Translations under genes and position numbers: made by a program
From: Pectobacterium actinidiae
GTDB taxonomy: Bacteria > Pseudomonadota > Gammaproteobacteria > Enterobacterales > Enterobacteriaceae
NCBI RefSeq assembly: GCF_000803315.1
Contig: NZ_JRMH01000001.1
Location: forward strand, 3,162,001 to 3,226,000
DNA length: 64,000 bases
Direction of reading: 5' to 3'
In this document: piece by piece, positions 40,405-48,776 of the stretch
Layout of the letters: each line of letters opens with the position of its first letter
Numbering within the stretch: the stretch's first letter is position 1
Notes under the pieces: generated by a model
Told to the model about the DNA's origin: nothing
Seen by the model: only the letters and a program-made list of their open reading frames with translations
Databases searched by the model: none

Positions 40405-41712
40405 ATGAAAAGAAAACTGCTGACGACATCCATTGCGCTGAGTTTGGCAATGCTGGCAACCCCTTCTTATTCTGTTGATTTTTCAGGATACTTCCGTTCT
40501 GGCGTGGGTGTATCAAACCACGGAAAACAACAGACCGCCGATAAAGAATATGTGGGAAGATTGGGTAACGAAGATGACACCTACGGCGAAATCCAATTAG
40601 GACAGCAGCTGTATAACGAAAATGGGAAAACGTTTTACTTCGACAGTATGATCTCCATGTTCTCCAACGGCTCGAACGATAATGAAACCACAAAAGATGA
40701 TGATGCCGAGTTTGGTTTACGCCAGTTAAATCTTCAGGCGAAAGGCTTTGTACCTGGGTTACCGGATGCCACGGTCTGGGCGGGGAAACGTTACTACCAG
40801 CGCCATGATTTGCACATCATCGATACTAAATACTGGAACATCTCCGGTGCAGGTGCCGGGATCGAAAACGTCAAAGCCGGTGAAGGCGCGTTCTCGTTTG
40901 CCTGGATCCGTGCCGATGCCGAAAACATGAACGTCGACTGTAGCAACAGCTTGAATAATCAGGAGTGTTCTTCCAGACAAGATACCTACAACGACCTGAA
41001 CATTAACTATCTGGATGCGCGCTATGCGGGCTGGAAGCCGTGGGACGGCGCGTGGACCGAGTTTGGTATCTCCTACGCGATGCCGAATGAGGCGGACACG
41101 CAGAAAAATATCTTCCTCGCGGAAGGCCAAAAATTCGATCCGAAAGACTCGATGATGATCACCGGTGAACTCAGCCACTACTTCTCTGGCCTCAAGTCCA
41201 ACCAGAAACTCGTGCTGCAATACGCCGATAAAGGGCTGGCACACAACATGGTCGATCAGGGCGGCGGCTGGTATGACGTCTGGAACATCAATGCCAATGC
41301 CAAAGGCTATCGTGTCATTCAGGCTGGTGACCTACCGATCACGGATACTATTTCTCTGAGCCATGTTCTGACCTACGGTAAAGCGGATAAAATCAGCCTA
41401 TTTCGTGACAGCACAGAATTATTGTCTGCGGTAGGCCGCGGCCAATATGCCTGGACCAAAAACCAGAAAACCTATCTGGAAGCGGGTGCGTACCAGAAAA
41501 AGGATAGTTGGACCAGCGGCACGGAAAGTAAATATAGCGGCCAGAAATACACGCTGGCACACGCTTTCAGCGCCGATATTCCGATGCTGACACGCCCGGA
41601 ACTGCGCTTCTTCGTTTCTTACCTGAACGGTGGTAATGAAAATAGAAACCGCTTCAACGACGATCGCAGCAACGCAGTGAACGTCGGTATTCAAGCGGAA
41701 GCCTGGTGGTAA
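40405..41712 (+). CDS. ganL: GanL, LamB-like outer-membrane oligogalactan porin
   Basis: 435 aa from the ATG at 40405 (AAAGG upstream); the longer frame from 40327 is not coding. A signal peptide is clear ([20 protein letters not shown] then SYS, mature [12 protein letters not shown]). Mature protein resembles maltoporins: the N-terminal [22 protein letters not shown] and the C-terminal [10 protein letters not shown], ending in an aromatic residue as outer-membrane barrels do. By homology with Dickeya GanL it lets galactan oligosaccharides cross the outer membrane. Two GanR-type operators lie upstream and strong terminators downstream. Confidence 0.92.
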   Translation: MKRKLLTTSIALSLAMLATPSYSVDFSGYFRSGVGVSNHGKQQTADKEYVGRLGNEDDTYGEIQLGQQLYNENGKTFYFDSMISMFSNGSNDNETTKDDDAEFGLRQLNLQAKGFVPGLPDATVWAGKRYYQRHDLHIIDTKYWNISGAGAGIENVKAGEGAFSFAWIRADAENMNVDCSNSLNNQECSSRQDTYNDLNINYLDARYAGWKPWDGAWTEFGISYAMPNEADTQKNIFLAEGQKFDPKDSMMITGELSHYFSGLKSNQKLVLQYADKGLAHNMVDQGGGWYDVWNINANAKGYRVIQAGDLPITDTISLSHVLTYGKADKISLFRDSTELLSAVGRGQYAWTKNQKTYLEAGAYQKKDSWTSGTESKYSGQKYTLAHAFSADIPMLTRPELRFFVSYLNGGNENRNRFNDDRSNAVNVGIQAEAWW

Positions 41713-41729
41713 TACGGCACTAACCCTCA

Positions 41730-41758
41730 GCCCGACGGGCTCATCATTCTCGTCGGGC
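41730..41758 (+). terminator. First hairpin after ganL
   Basis: Stem GCCCGACG/CGTCGGGC with a 13-base loop, 17 bp after the stop codon, followed by ATTTCCC. Probably works with the stronger hairpin just downstream. Confidence 0.6.
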
Positions 41759-41765
41759 ATTTCCC

Positions 41766-41793
41766 AAAAGGCTTTCTACGGAAAGCCTTTTTC
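41766..41793 (+). terminator. Main terminator of ganL
   Basis: Stem AAAAGGCTTTC/GAAAGCCTTTT closed by a TACG tetraloop and followed by TCTAT; typical rho-independent form. Confidence 0.88.
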
Positions 41794-41850
41794 TATTGCG
41801 AGTAACACTCGCTATCAAATTTTCACTGCATCATATGCGGTAGTACGAAA

Positions 41851-42100
41851 ATTTCGTGCGTGTTAACTACCGAGCAAATCTGTGATGTCATCACACGCCC
41901 GACAAGGCGCGCTCAATCGCCGCAGCGCCTTGACCACTGGCTTTTCGGCGCTAATTGCGTCGCTACGCGATACCTTCGGCGTGCGTGACCGCTATTCGGG
42001 CCGCCAGTGACGCGTTCCCGACGCGGCACTGCCTTTCGCGGCATCCATGCCGCTCACCCGGCAATCACGCCCACCTCAGCGCAATTTTTTACGCCAGAGA
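41851..42100 (+). mobile_element. MITE-like structured repeat, copy 1 (right end missing)
   Basis: It begins with ATTTCGTGCG, the conserved left end, and ends near TTTACGCCAGAG. It matches copies at 51375-51668 (inverted) and 62023-62299. Internal hairpins: CAAGGCGC/GCGCCTTG at 41903-41932, CAGTG-A-CGCGT with ACGCG-G-CACTG near 42005-42031, and GCGGCA/TGCCGC at 42038-42053. The right terminal repeat seen in the other copies is absent. No ORF with a ribosome site. It lies between the convergent ganL and ganK. Confidence 0.75.
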
Positions 42101-42147
42101 AACCCAAAACAGCGGAATATTGAGAGACAGAAGATTTTATCAGCAGC

Positions 42148-42178
42148 ATAAACAGCGCCCGCAAAGGGCGCTGTTTAT
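42148..42178 (-). terminator. Terminator of ganK
   Basis: Perfect 13-base stem ATAAACAGCGCCC/GGGCGCTGTTTAT with loop GCAAA, 49 bp past the ganK stop. The U-tract on the minus strand is weak. Confidence 0.75.
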
Positions 42179-42226
42179 GTTTAGAAGGGATTTTGGCTAT
42201 TGAGATTCAGCGATGCAGTCGCTTAA

Positions 42227-43309
42227 CTAGGCGCTGATACGCAGGCCATCGGCGTTGAACACTAGACAGTTATTCGGGGAGAAGAAGACCTCAATATGTT
42301 CATACGGTTTGAAAGCACTGTCGCCCGCAAGCAGCAGTTTGAAGTTATCAATCCCGCAGCATTGGCCAAACAGATAAGTACTGTTACCTAAACGCTCGAC
42401 GACCTCACAGCCGAATGACAGGCGAATTCCCTCACCTTCCGGCGAAACGTGTTCCGGCCGTAGCCCCAGAGTAACCGTGCTGCCAACGGTCAGTTCACCA
42501 GTGCGAATCGGCAACTCAAGCTGCAACTGCTCGGCCACATTCACCGTCAGGCTATCCGGCGTCCAGTCAACCACCTGCGCTGGTAGAAAATTCATTTTTG
42601 GCGAGCCGATAAAGCCCGCAACAAACTGGTTAACCGGATGATAATAAAGCTCCATCGGCGATCCCACCTGCTCGACTTTACCGTAATTCATGACCACAAT
42701 TTTATCGGCCAGCGTCATGGCTTCGACCTGATCGTGCGTCACGTAAATCATCGTCGTTTTCAATTCCTGATGCAGTTTGGCAATATGCAAACGCATATCC
42801 ACGCGCAGCTCTGCATCCAGGTTCGACAGCGGTTCATCAAACAGGAAAACTTTCGGGTTACGCACGATAGCGCGCCCTATCGCCACGCGCTGACGCTGCC
42901 CACCAGATAGCTCCTTCGGCTTGCGCTCCAGCAGGTGAGACAGTTGCAGCGTCTTCGCCACCATCTCGATTTGGTGCTTAATCTGGTCTTTCGGTACACC
43001 ATTCACACGCAGGCCATAACCCATATTCTCAGCAACGGTCATGTGCGGATACAGCGCATAAGACTGGAACACCATAGCCACGCCACGGTGAGCAGGGGCA
43101 ACATCATTCACGACGGCCTCATCAATCATGATTTCACCGCCCGTGACATCTTCCAGTCCGGCAATCATTCTCAGCAACGTCGACTTACCGCAGCCAGACG
43201 GCCCAACAAAAACGGCGAACTCTCCATCTGCAATCGTCAGATTCACATCGTGAAGCGTAATCGTTTTGCCAAAATGCTTACTCACTTTATCCAACTGGAT
43301 CGACGCCAT
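42227..43309 (-). CDS. ganK: GanK, MalK/MsmX-like ABC transporter ATPase
   Basis: 360 aa from the ATG at 43309 (GAGG upstream); the frame from 43360 is not conserved. ABC domain: Walker [17 protein letters not shown], signature [14 protein letters not shown], Walker [17 protein letters not shown] and switch [12 protein letters not shown]. The MalK-type C-terminal regulatory domain follows ([24 protein letters not shown]). It should power the GanFG permease. Encoded opposite to ganEFGAB across a shared operator region, as in Dickeya. Confidence 0.92.
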   Translation of the reverse strand: MASIQLDKVSKHFGKTITLHDVNLTIADGEFAVFVGPSGCGKSTLLRMIAGLEDVTGGEIMIDEAVVNDVAPAHRGVAMVFQSYALYPHMTVAENMGYGLRVNGVPKDQIKHQIEMVAKTLQLSHLLERKPKELSGGQRQRVAIGRAIVRNPKVFLFDEPLSNLDAELRVDMRLHIAKLHQELKTTMIYVTHDQVEAMTLADKIVVMNYGKVEQVGSPMELYYHPVNQFVAGFIGSPKMNFLPAQVVDWTPDSLTVNVAEQLQLELPIRTGELTVGSTVTLGLRPEHVSPEGEGIRLSFGCEVVERLGNSTYLFGQCCGIDNFKLLLAGDSAFKPYEHIEVFFSPNNCLVFNADGLRISA

Positions 43310-43468
43310 AACAGTAACCTCTTGATAATTTTGCTTTTCAGGATATAAGCGCTGAGTCACAACGGCCCAGTGGTCGTCTACTCAAAATGGCTCGGTAGCC
43401 CTTCCAGACGTATCCACATCCGGCCAGGTTTACCTGCACGCTGGTCATAATCGCAATATAACAGCATG

Positions 43469-43484
43469 GTGTAACCGTTTGCAC
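43469..43484. promoter_or_regulatory. GanR-type operator, ganK side
   Basis: GTGTAACCGTTTGCAC, matching GTGTAANCGNTTNCAC at every fixed position. 160 bp upstream of ganK. Confidence 0.82.
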
Positions 43485-43501
43485 AAACAGGGGGTTACTT
43501 T

Positions 43502-43517
43502 TGTGCATAAGATCACA
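43502..43517. promoter_or_regulatory. CRP site in the gan divergent promoter
   Basis: TGTGC-ATAAGA-TCACA inside TTTTGTGCATAAGATCACAG: nine of ten positions of the TGTGA-N6-TCACA core. It sits midway between the two GanR-type operators, suggesting joint cAMP-CRP activation of both directions. Confidence 0.72.
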
Positions 43518-43574
43518 GCCTTTACATGTTTCGCTGGCAGACGTGGCGCACTCTGCTTAATGTAATCGCCACTG

Positions 43575-43590
43575 GTGTAACCGTTACCCT
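43575..43590. promoter_or_regulatory. GanR-type operator, ganE side
   Basis: GTGTAACCGTTACCCT: left half perfect, right half degenerate. It is 106 bp from the operator at 43469 (about ten DNA turns), compatible with looping. Confidence 0.62.
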
Positions 43591-43801
43591 AGTTTGTGGA
43601 AAACGCATAATAAAGCGTCACACGCCACACAGCGACGATCACCAAACCACGTGTACTGTTAGATGCCTCATTCCCTGCGGTGTACTGCTGTGCGATGTAA
43701 CGTTACACCCGCATCACACAGGGACGGCAAAAACGGCGAAAGCGGAAAGTACGCGACGATTTCCTACCATGATGGGCCCACCAGGGCTTTGAGGACTAAT
43801 G

Positions 43802-45034
43802 ATGAAAATGAAAACACTGACCACCGTCATCATGATTTCACTGGGTATCACCGGCGTACTCAGCAAATCAGCGCTGGCAGCCGACAAAGAACTTCTGGTA
43901 TGGGAAGATATCAAGAAATCCGACGGCATCGCCGACGCGATCAAAGCCTTTGAAAAACAGAATAATGTCAAAATCAACGTGCTGGAAACGCCTTACGCGC
44001 AGCAGATTGAGAAACTCCGTCTGGATGGCCCGGCAGGCATCGGTCCGGATGTGATCGTGATGCCACACGATCAGGTCGGTACCGCCGTGGTTCAGGGATT
44101 GATCAGCGAACTAAAGCTGGATCAGACGTTCCTGTCGAGTTTCACCAAACCGGCACTGGAAGCACAAACCTATAACGGTAAGCTATACGGCGTGCCAAAA
44201 GCGGTTGAAACCACCGTGCTGGTGTACAACAAAGACCTAATGCCACAACCGCCGGAAAAATTCGACGACTTGTTCACGTTCTCCAAACAGCAACGTGCCG
44301 AAGGCCGCTATGGTCTGCTGGCGAAATTTGACGAAATTTATTACGCCTACGGCGTCATCGCTGGGATGGGTGGCTACATTTTCGGGCAGAACAGCAACGG
44401 TTCACCAAACGTAAAAGACATCGGTCTGGATAAACAAGCCACCATCGATGCCGTCAACTATATCAAGAAATTCTATGCCGATGGCCTGTTCCCGCCGGGT
44501 ATCGTCGGTGAAACCGGCGCTAACGCCATCGATTCCCTGTTCACCGAGAAAAAAGCCGCAGCCGTAATTACCGGTCCGTGGGCGTTCCAGCCGTACAAAA
44601 ACGCGGGCGTAAACTATGGCGTTGCCCCACTGCCGCTGCTGCCAAACGGCGAGCACCCGCGTTCGCTGCTGGGCGTCAAAGGCTACAGCATCTCCACCTA
44701 CTCCAAAAACAAAGAGCTGGCGCAGAAATTCATTGAGTTCATCAATCAGCCTGAGTACGCCAAAGTTCGCTTCCAGTTAACCGGTGAAATCCCACCAATC
44801 GCGGCGCTGGTTGACGATCCGCTAATTAAGGACGACGAAAAATCCCGTGCTGTCGCGATCCAGTCTGGCTATGCCGTTCCTATGCCGAGCGTACCGGAAA
44901 TGCAGGAAGTCTGGACGCCAGCAAACAGTGCGCTGCAACTGAGCGTGACAGGCAAGCAGGACACCAAAGCGGCGCTGGAATCTGCCGTGAAGGTTATCAA
45001 AATGCAGATCGAAGCTAACCACAGTAACCAGTAA
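43802..45034 (+). CDS. ganE: GanE, periplasmic galactooligosaccharide-binding protein
   Basis: 410 aa from the second of two adjacent ATGs (43802), which has GAGGA at six bases. Signal peptide MKMKTLTTVIMISLGITGVL ending ALA before ADKELLVW. Cluster with MalE-like binding proteins: LLVWEDIKKSDGIADAIKAF, GIGPDVIVMPHDQVG, AAAVITGPWAFQPYK. It delivers galactan oligosaccharides to GanFG. First gene of ganEFGAB, with a stem-loop following it that may favour its higher expression. Confidence 0.92.
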   Translation: MKMKTLTTVIMISLGITGVLSKSALAADKELLVWEDIKKSDGIADAIKAFEKQNNVKINVLETPYAQQIEKLRLDGPAGIGPDVIVMPHDQVGTAVVQGLISELKLDQTFLSSFTKPALEAQTYNGKLYGVPKAVETTVLVYNKDLMPQPPEKFDDLFTFSKQQRAEGRYGLLAKFDEIYYAYGVIAGMGGYIFGQNSNGSPNVKDIGLDKQATIDAVNYIKKFYADGLFPPGIVGETGANAIDSLFTEKKAAAVITGPWAFQPYKNAGVNYGVAPLPLLPNGEHPRSLLGVKGYSISTYSKNKELAQKFIEFINQPEYAKVRFQLTGEIPPIAALVDDPLIKDDEKSRAVAIQSGYAVPMPSVPEMQEVWTPANSALQLSVTGKQDTKAALESAVKVIKMQIEANHSNQ

Positions 45035-45064
45035 TCCCCCGCACCACCGTGGGTCAACGTGGGG

Positions 45065-45102
45065 CCCCCTGTTTATCCCTGAAAACGTTCGGGATGTGGG
45101 GG
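45065..45102 (+). repeat. Stem-loop between ganE and ganF
   Basis: CCCCC pairs with GGGGG and, inside it, TCCC with GGGA around TGAAAACGTTC. Binding-protein genes of sugar ABC operons often carry such a hairpin downstream, which protects the upstream message and lowers expression of the permease genes; the role here is inferred. Confidence 0.55.
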
Positions 45103-45133
45103 TACCCATGTTTTTAAGAAAATGGAGGTAGAT

Positions 45134-46438
45134 GTGACCGTCAACGCCAGCGGCCTTACGCCACAAGAGAGAGGATGTCGCCACGCCAGAACGGCTGTAT
45201 TGCTGGCGATCGTCCCCGGACTTGGACAGATTTATAATCGCCAGTTCGTCAAAGGCGCATTGTTCTTTATCATCATGGTCTGCTTCATCGGCATATTCCA
45301 TGATTTCCTGCGGAACGGCGCCTGGGGGCTCATCACGCTGGGCACTGAGCTGCCGCGCGATCACTCTATTTTTCTGCTGGCAAAAGGCATTATCAGCGTA
45401 ATCGTCGCCGCCTTTGGCGTCGGTGTTTACTATTTCAGCCTGCGCGATGCCTACGTGTGCGGTGCCAGACGCGATAAAGGTCTGCCGTTGAACAGCGTGA
45501 AGAAGCAATATCAAATGCTGCTGAGCGAAGGCTTTCCTTATCTGATGATCACGCCCGGCTTCATCCTGTTGGTCTTTGTCGTGGTTTTCCCGATTATTTT
45601 CGGTTTTTCCATTGCCTTTACCAATTACAACCTCTATCACACGCCACCTGCCAAGCTGGTCGATTGGGTAGGGATGACAAACTTTATCAATATCTTCCGG
45701 CTCGACCTCTGGCGTTCAACGTTCTTTGACGTGCTGCAATGGACGGTGATTTGGACGCTGATTGCGACCACACTCCAGTGCGCCGTGGGCATCCTGCTGG
45801 CGATTTTGGTGAACCAGAAAGGCCTGCGTTTCAAACCACTGATCCGCACTATCCTAATCCTGCCGTGGGCGGTGCCGGGCTTCGTCACTATTCTGGTCTT
45901 CGCGGGGATGTTTAACGAAACGTTTGGCGTGATTAATAACGGGATTCTGGCCGCATTGGGGATTGAACCCAAAGCGTGGATGACCGATCCATTTTGGACC
46001 AAAACCGCGCTGATTTTGATGCAAACCTGGTTAGGTTTCCCGTTTGTGTTCGCCATGACCACCGGCGTATTGCAGGCTATTCCTGATGATTTGTACGAAG
46101 CCGCAACCATTGACGGAGCGAGCAGTTGGTACAAGCTGACCACCATCACACTGCCGCTGGTGCTCTACTCCATCGCGCCGATCATCATCACGCAGTACAC
46201 GTTCAACTTTAATAATTTCAACATCATCTATCTGTTCAACAACGGCGGACCGGCGGTGATCGGCTCTAACGCGGGCGGGACGGATATTCTAGTGTCCTGG
46301 ATTTATAAGCTGACCATGTCTTCTTCCCAATATGCAATCGCAGCCAGCATCACCATTCTGCTGTCGATTTTTGTCGTGGGCGTCGCGCTGTGGCAGTTCC
46401 GCGCCACCAATTCCTTCAAACAAGACAACATGGCATAG
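45134..46438 (+). CDS. ganF: GanF, MalF-like permease of the galactooligosaccharide transporter
   Basis: 434 aa if started at the GTG at 45134, which has GGAGGT at four bases; the ATG at 45122 lies upstream of that ribosome site and has none of its own. About eight hydrophobic segments: extra N-terminal helices (LLAIVPGLGQIYNRQF, GALFFIIMVCFIGIF) precede the six-helix permease core. The ATPase-contact EAA loop is YEAATIDGASSWYKLTTITL. Shorter than MalF because the large periplasmic loop is missing. Forms the inner-membrane channel with GanG. Confidence 0.9.
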   Translation: MTVNASGLTPQERGCRHARTAVLLAIVPGLGQIYNRQFVKGALFFIIMVCFIGIFHDFLRNGAWGLITLGTELPRDHSIFLLAKGIISVIVAAFGVGVYYFSLRDAYVCGARRDKGLPLNSVKKQYQMLLSEGFPYLMITPGFILLVFVVVFPIIFGFSIAFTNYNLYHTPPAKLVDWVGMTNFINIFRLDLWRSTFFDVLQWTVIWTLIATTLQCAVGILLAILVNQKGLRFKPLIRTILILPWAVPGFVTILVFAGMFNETFGVINNGILAALGIEPKAWMTDPFWTKTALILMQTWLGFPFVFAMTTGVLQAIPDDLYEAATIDGASSWYKLTTITLPLVLYSIAPIIITQYTFNFNNFNIIYLFNNGGPAVIGSNAGGTDILVSWIYKLTMSSSQYAIAASITILLSIFVVGVALWQFRATNSFKQDNMA

Positions 46439-46450
46439 GAAAGCGCGCAG

Positions 46451-47299
46451 ATGAAAAAACACAGCGTTAAACGCCAGAATTTTATCAAACTCGGCCTGAC
46501 CTACCTGCTGCTGGCGATGGTGGCCGTCATCATTATTTATCCACTGATCTGGACGGTTGGCGCGTCGCTGAACCCCGGCAACAGCCTGCTCAATACGTCA
46601 ATCATCCCAGACAACTTCTCCTTCATTCACTATGAGGAGCTGTTTAACGGCCAGATTGACTACGCGGCGTGGTACTGGAATTCGATGAAAATCAGCTTCC
46701 TGACCATGATTCTGACGCTCGTCAGCGTCAGTTTCACCGCCTATTCCTTCTCTCGCTTCCGCTTTCGTGGCCGCCAAAACGGGCTGATGCTGTTTTTACT
46801 CTTACAGATGATCCCGCAGTTTTCCGCGTTGATCGCCATCTTCGTACTGGCGCAGATGCTGGGGCTGGTAAACAGCCATATTGCACTGGTGCTGGTTTAC
46901 GTCGGCGGCATGATCCCGATGAATACCTATCTGATGAAAGGCTATCTGGATGCCATCCCGAAAGATCTGGATGAGTCCGCGCGTATGGACGGCGCAGGCA
47001 ACTTCCGCATCTTTATCGAGATCATTATGCCGCTGTCTAAACCGATCATCGCGGTGATCGCCCTGTTCTCGTTTACCGGCCCGCTGGGTGACTTCATTCT
47101 CTCCAGCACCATCCTGCGCACACCGGATCAGTACACGCTGCCCATCGGGCTCTACAACCTGGTGTCGCAGAAGATGGGCGCCAGTTACACCACCTACGCC
47201 GCTGGAGCCGTGCTGATCGCGGTACCGGTCGCCATTCTTTATCTTTCATTGCAAAAGTACTTTGTCTCCGGCCTGACCTCAGGCGGAACCAAAGGGTAA
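46451..47299 (+). CDS. ganG: GanG, MalG-like permease of the galactooligosaccharide transporter
   Basis: 282 aa, six hydrophobic segments, MalG family. The EAA loop reads DESARMDGAGNFRIFIEIIM. It begins 12 bp after ganF and is followed 35 bp later by ganA. It pairs with GanF and is energised by GanK. Function assigned from family and locus; direct specificity for galactan oligomers is inferred from Dickeya. Confidence 0.92.
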   Translation: MKKHSVKRQNFIKLGLTYLLLAMVAVIIIYPLIWTVGASLNPGNSLLNTSIIPDNFSFIHYEELFNGQIDYAAWYWNSMKISFLTMILTLVSVSFTAYSFSRFRFRGRQNGLMLFLLLQMIPQFSALIAIFVLAQMLGLVNSHIALVLVYVGGMIPMNTYLMKGYLDAIPKDLDESARMDGAGNFRIFIEIIMPLSKPIIAVIALFSFTGPLGDFILSSTILRTPDQYTLPIGLYNLVSQKMGASYTTYAAGAVLIAVPVAILYLSLQKYFVSGLTSGGTKG

Positions 47300-47334
47300 T
47301 TACTCAACATCTGTACCAATTCCAGGAACGTAAA

Positions 47335-48549
47335 ATGAAAATGAAAAAACGCGTACTGATGGCCGCCATGCTCGCAACTGGCCTGTTGACCTTCTCCCTG
47401 CCGCAGACCCTGCATGCCGCAGAGAATGTGACGATCAATAAGTTGACGAACGTCCCTGCCGATTTCATCAAAGGCGCGGATATTTCCATGCTAAACGAGG
47501 TGGAAAAGCACGGCGGAAAATTTTATGACGAACATGGCAAACAGAAAGATGCCATGTTGATCCTGAAAGAGAACGGCATTAACTATATTCGTTTGCGCAT
47601 CTGGAACGACCCAAAAGATGCGGCAGGCAACGGTTACGGCGGCGGTAACAACGATCTGGCTACCACGCTGGCGCTGGCTAAACGCGCCAAAGCGAACGGT
47701 ATGAAAATACTGCTGGATTTCCACTACAGCGATTTCTGGACCGACCCAGCCCACCAAAACAAACCCAAAGCCTGGTCTGGCCTAAGCGCAGAACAGCTCA
47801 CAACTGCCGTACATGACTACACCAAAGCCACCATTAGCGAATTCCAGAAAGCGGGCGTCATGCCGGATATGGTGCAGATCGGTAACGAATTGAACGGCGG
47901 GATGCTGTGGCCGGAAGGAAAAAGTTGGGGTCAGGGTGGCGGTGAATTTGATCGCCTCGCGGCGATGTTGAAAGCCGGTATTCAGGGCGTGAAGGAAGTA
48001 CAGGGCGCGAATAACGTCAAAATCATGCTGCATCTGGCGGAAGGCACCAAAAACGACACCTTTATCTGGTGGTTCGATGAGATCGTCAAACGTAATGTCC
48101 CGTTTGATGTCATCGGTGCCTCGTTCTACACCTACTGGAACGGCCCCATCAGCGCGTTGCAGTACAACATGAACGACGTCACCAAACGCTACAATAAAGA
48201 CATCATCGTGGTTGAAGCCGCCTATGCTTACACGCTGGAAAACTGCGATAACGCGGAAAACAGCTTTCAGCAAAAAGAGTTGGATGCAGGCGGCTACCCC
48301 GCTTCCGTTCAGGGTCAGGCCAATTACCTGCACGATCTGATGCAAAGCGTCATCAACGTCCCCAATCAGCGTGGTAAAGGCGTCTTCTATTGGGAACCCA
48401 TCTGGCTGCCAACGCCCGGCGCAACCTGGGCCACGAAAGCGGGCATGAAATACAACAAAGACGAATGGAAAGAAGGCAACGCGCGGGAAAATCAGGCGCT
48501 GTTCGATTGCAAAGGCAACGTACTGCCTTCCATCAAAGCGTTTAAGTAA
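47335..48549 (+). CDS. ganA: GanA, arabinogalactan endo-beta-1,4-galactanase (GH53)
   Basis: 404 aa with a signal peptide (MKMKKRVLMAAMLATGLLTF, cleavage after LHA before AENV). The GH53 barrel begins FIKGADISMLNEVEKHGGKF and INYIRLRIWNDP. The acid/base Glu is in QIGNELNGGMLWPEG and the nucleophile in IIVVEAAYAYTLE; the end FYWEPIWLPTPGATW is typical. It cuts beta-1,4-galactan side chains of pectin; with a Sec signal it should be periplasmic, as described for Dickeya. RBS is AGGA. It fits the plant-pathogen lifestyle. Confidence 0.96.
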   Translation: MKMKKRVLMAAMLATGLLTFSLPQTLHAAENVTINKLTNVPADFIKGADISMLNEVEKHGGKFYDEHGKQKDAMLILKENGINYIRLRIWNDPKDAAGNGYGGGNNDLATTLALAKRAKANGMKILLDFHYSDFWTDPAHQNKPKAWSGLSAEQLTTAVHDYTKATISEFQKAGVMPDMVQIGNELNGGMLWPEGKSWGQGGGEFDRLAAMLKAGIQGVKEVQGANNVKIMLHLAEGTKNDTFIWWFDEIVKRNVPFDVIGASFYTYWNGPISALQYNMNDVTKRYNKDIIVVEAAYAYTLENCDNAENSFQQKELDAGGYPASVQGQANYLHDLMQSVINVPNQRGKGVFYWEPIWLPTPGATWATKAGMKYNKDEWKEGNARENQALFDCKGNVLPSIKAFK

Positions 48550-48551
48550 GT

Positions 48552-48766
48552 CGTAAACCGTATTCAGAGCGTGACAACCCGTTTAACTGAACAAGAGCGG
48601 CGATAATGGGATAGAAGAGTAAAGCGTTTGCGCCAGGGATGGCGCAACCCGAGCGTACAGGGATGTATTCACAGCGTCTTTACGATCTACCCATCATCGC
48701 CGCATAAGCACATTGCCAGCTATCTCGAACACGCAAACCGTATTCAACGCGTTGACAACCCGTTTA
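48552..48766. repeat. 34-bp direct repeats flanking an insert between ganA and ganB
   Basis: 48552-48585 and 48732-48766 are near-identical (AAACCGTATTCA, then GACAACCCGTTTA in both). The first starts two bases after the ganA stop; the second ends just before the ganB ribosome site. The right copy contains the perfect palindrome TCAACGCGTTGA, which is eroded in the left one. Between them lies 146 bp with the large palindrome at 48597-48703. Confidence 0.8.
48597..48703. repeat. Large imperfect palindromic element between ganA and ganB
   Basis: The outer arms are GCGGCGATAATGGG and CCCATCATCGCCGC, extended inward by TAG-N-GTAAAG against CTTTAC-N-TCTA. An inner hairpin TTGCGCC-AGGGAT-GGCGCAA is perfect for seven pairs. 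Similar GCGCC-x-GGATGGCGC sequences are, from memory, frequent between genes of soft-rot bacteria. It would be transcribed within ganEFGAB. Confidence 0.65.
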
Positions 48767-48776
48767 GGAGAAAACG

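Larger units (their letters stand above)
43310..43801. other. Divergent promoter region ganK / ganEFGAB
   Basis: About 490 bp containing two GTGTAACCG operators and a good CRP site (listed). A shorter perfect dyad TGTAACGTTACA lies at 43696-43707; it lacks the two spacer bases of the operator class. GAGGA at 43791 is the ribosome site of ganE. Confidence 0.7.

Noticed and set aside
43696..43707. TGTAACGTTACA as a further GanR operator
   Set aside because: Perfect dyad, but two bases shorter than the operator class, so the half-site spacing is wrong.
44822..45640. 272-codon open frame opposite ganE/ganF
   Set aside because: Spans the ends of two real genes on the other strand and has no recognisable protein features.
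48552..48766. CRISPR-like array between ganA and ganB
   Set aside because: Only two direct repeats, with a palindromic insert rather than a uniform spacer, and no cas gene in the window.
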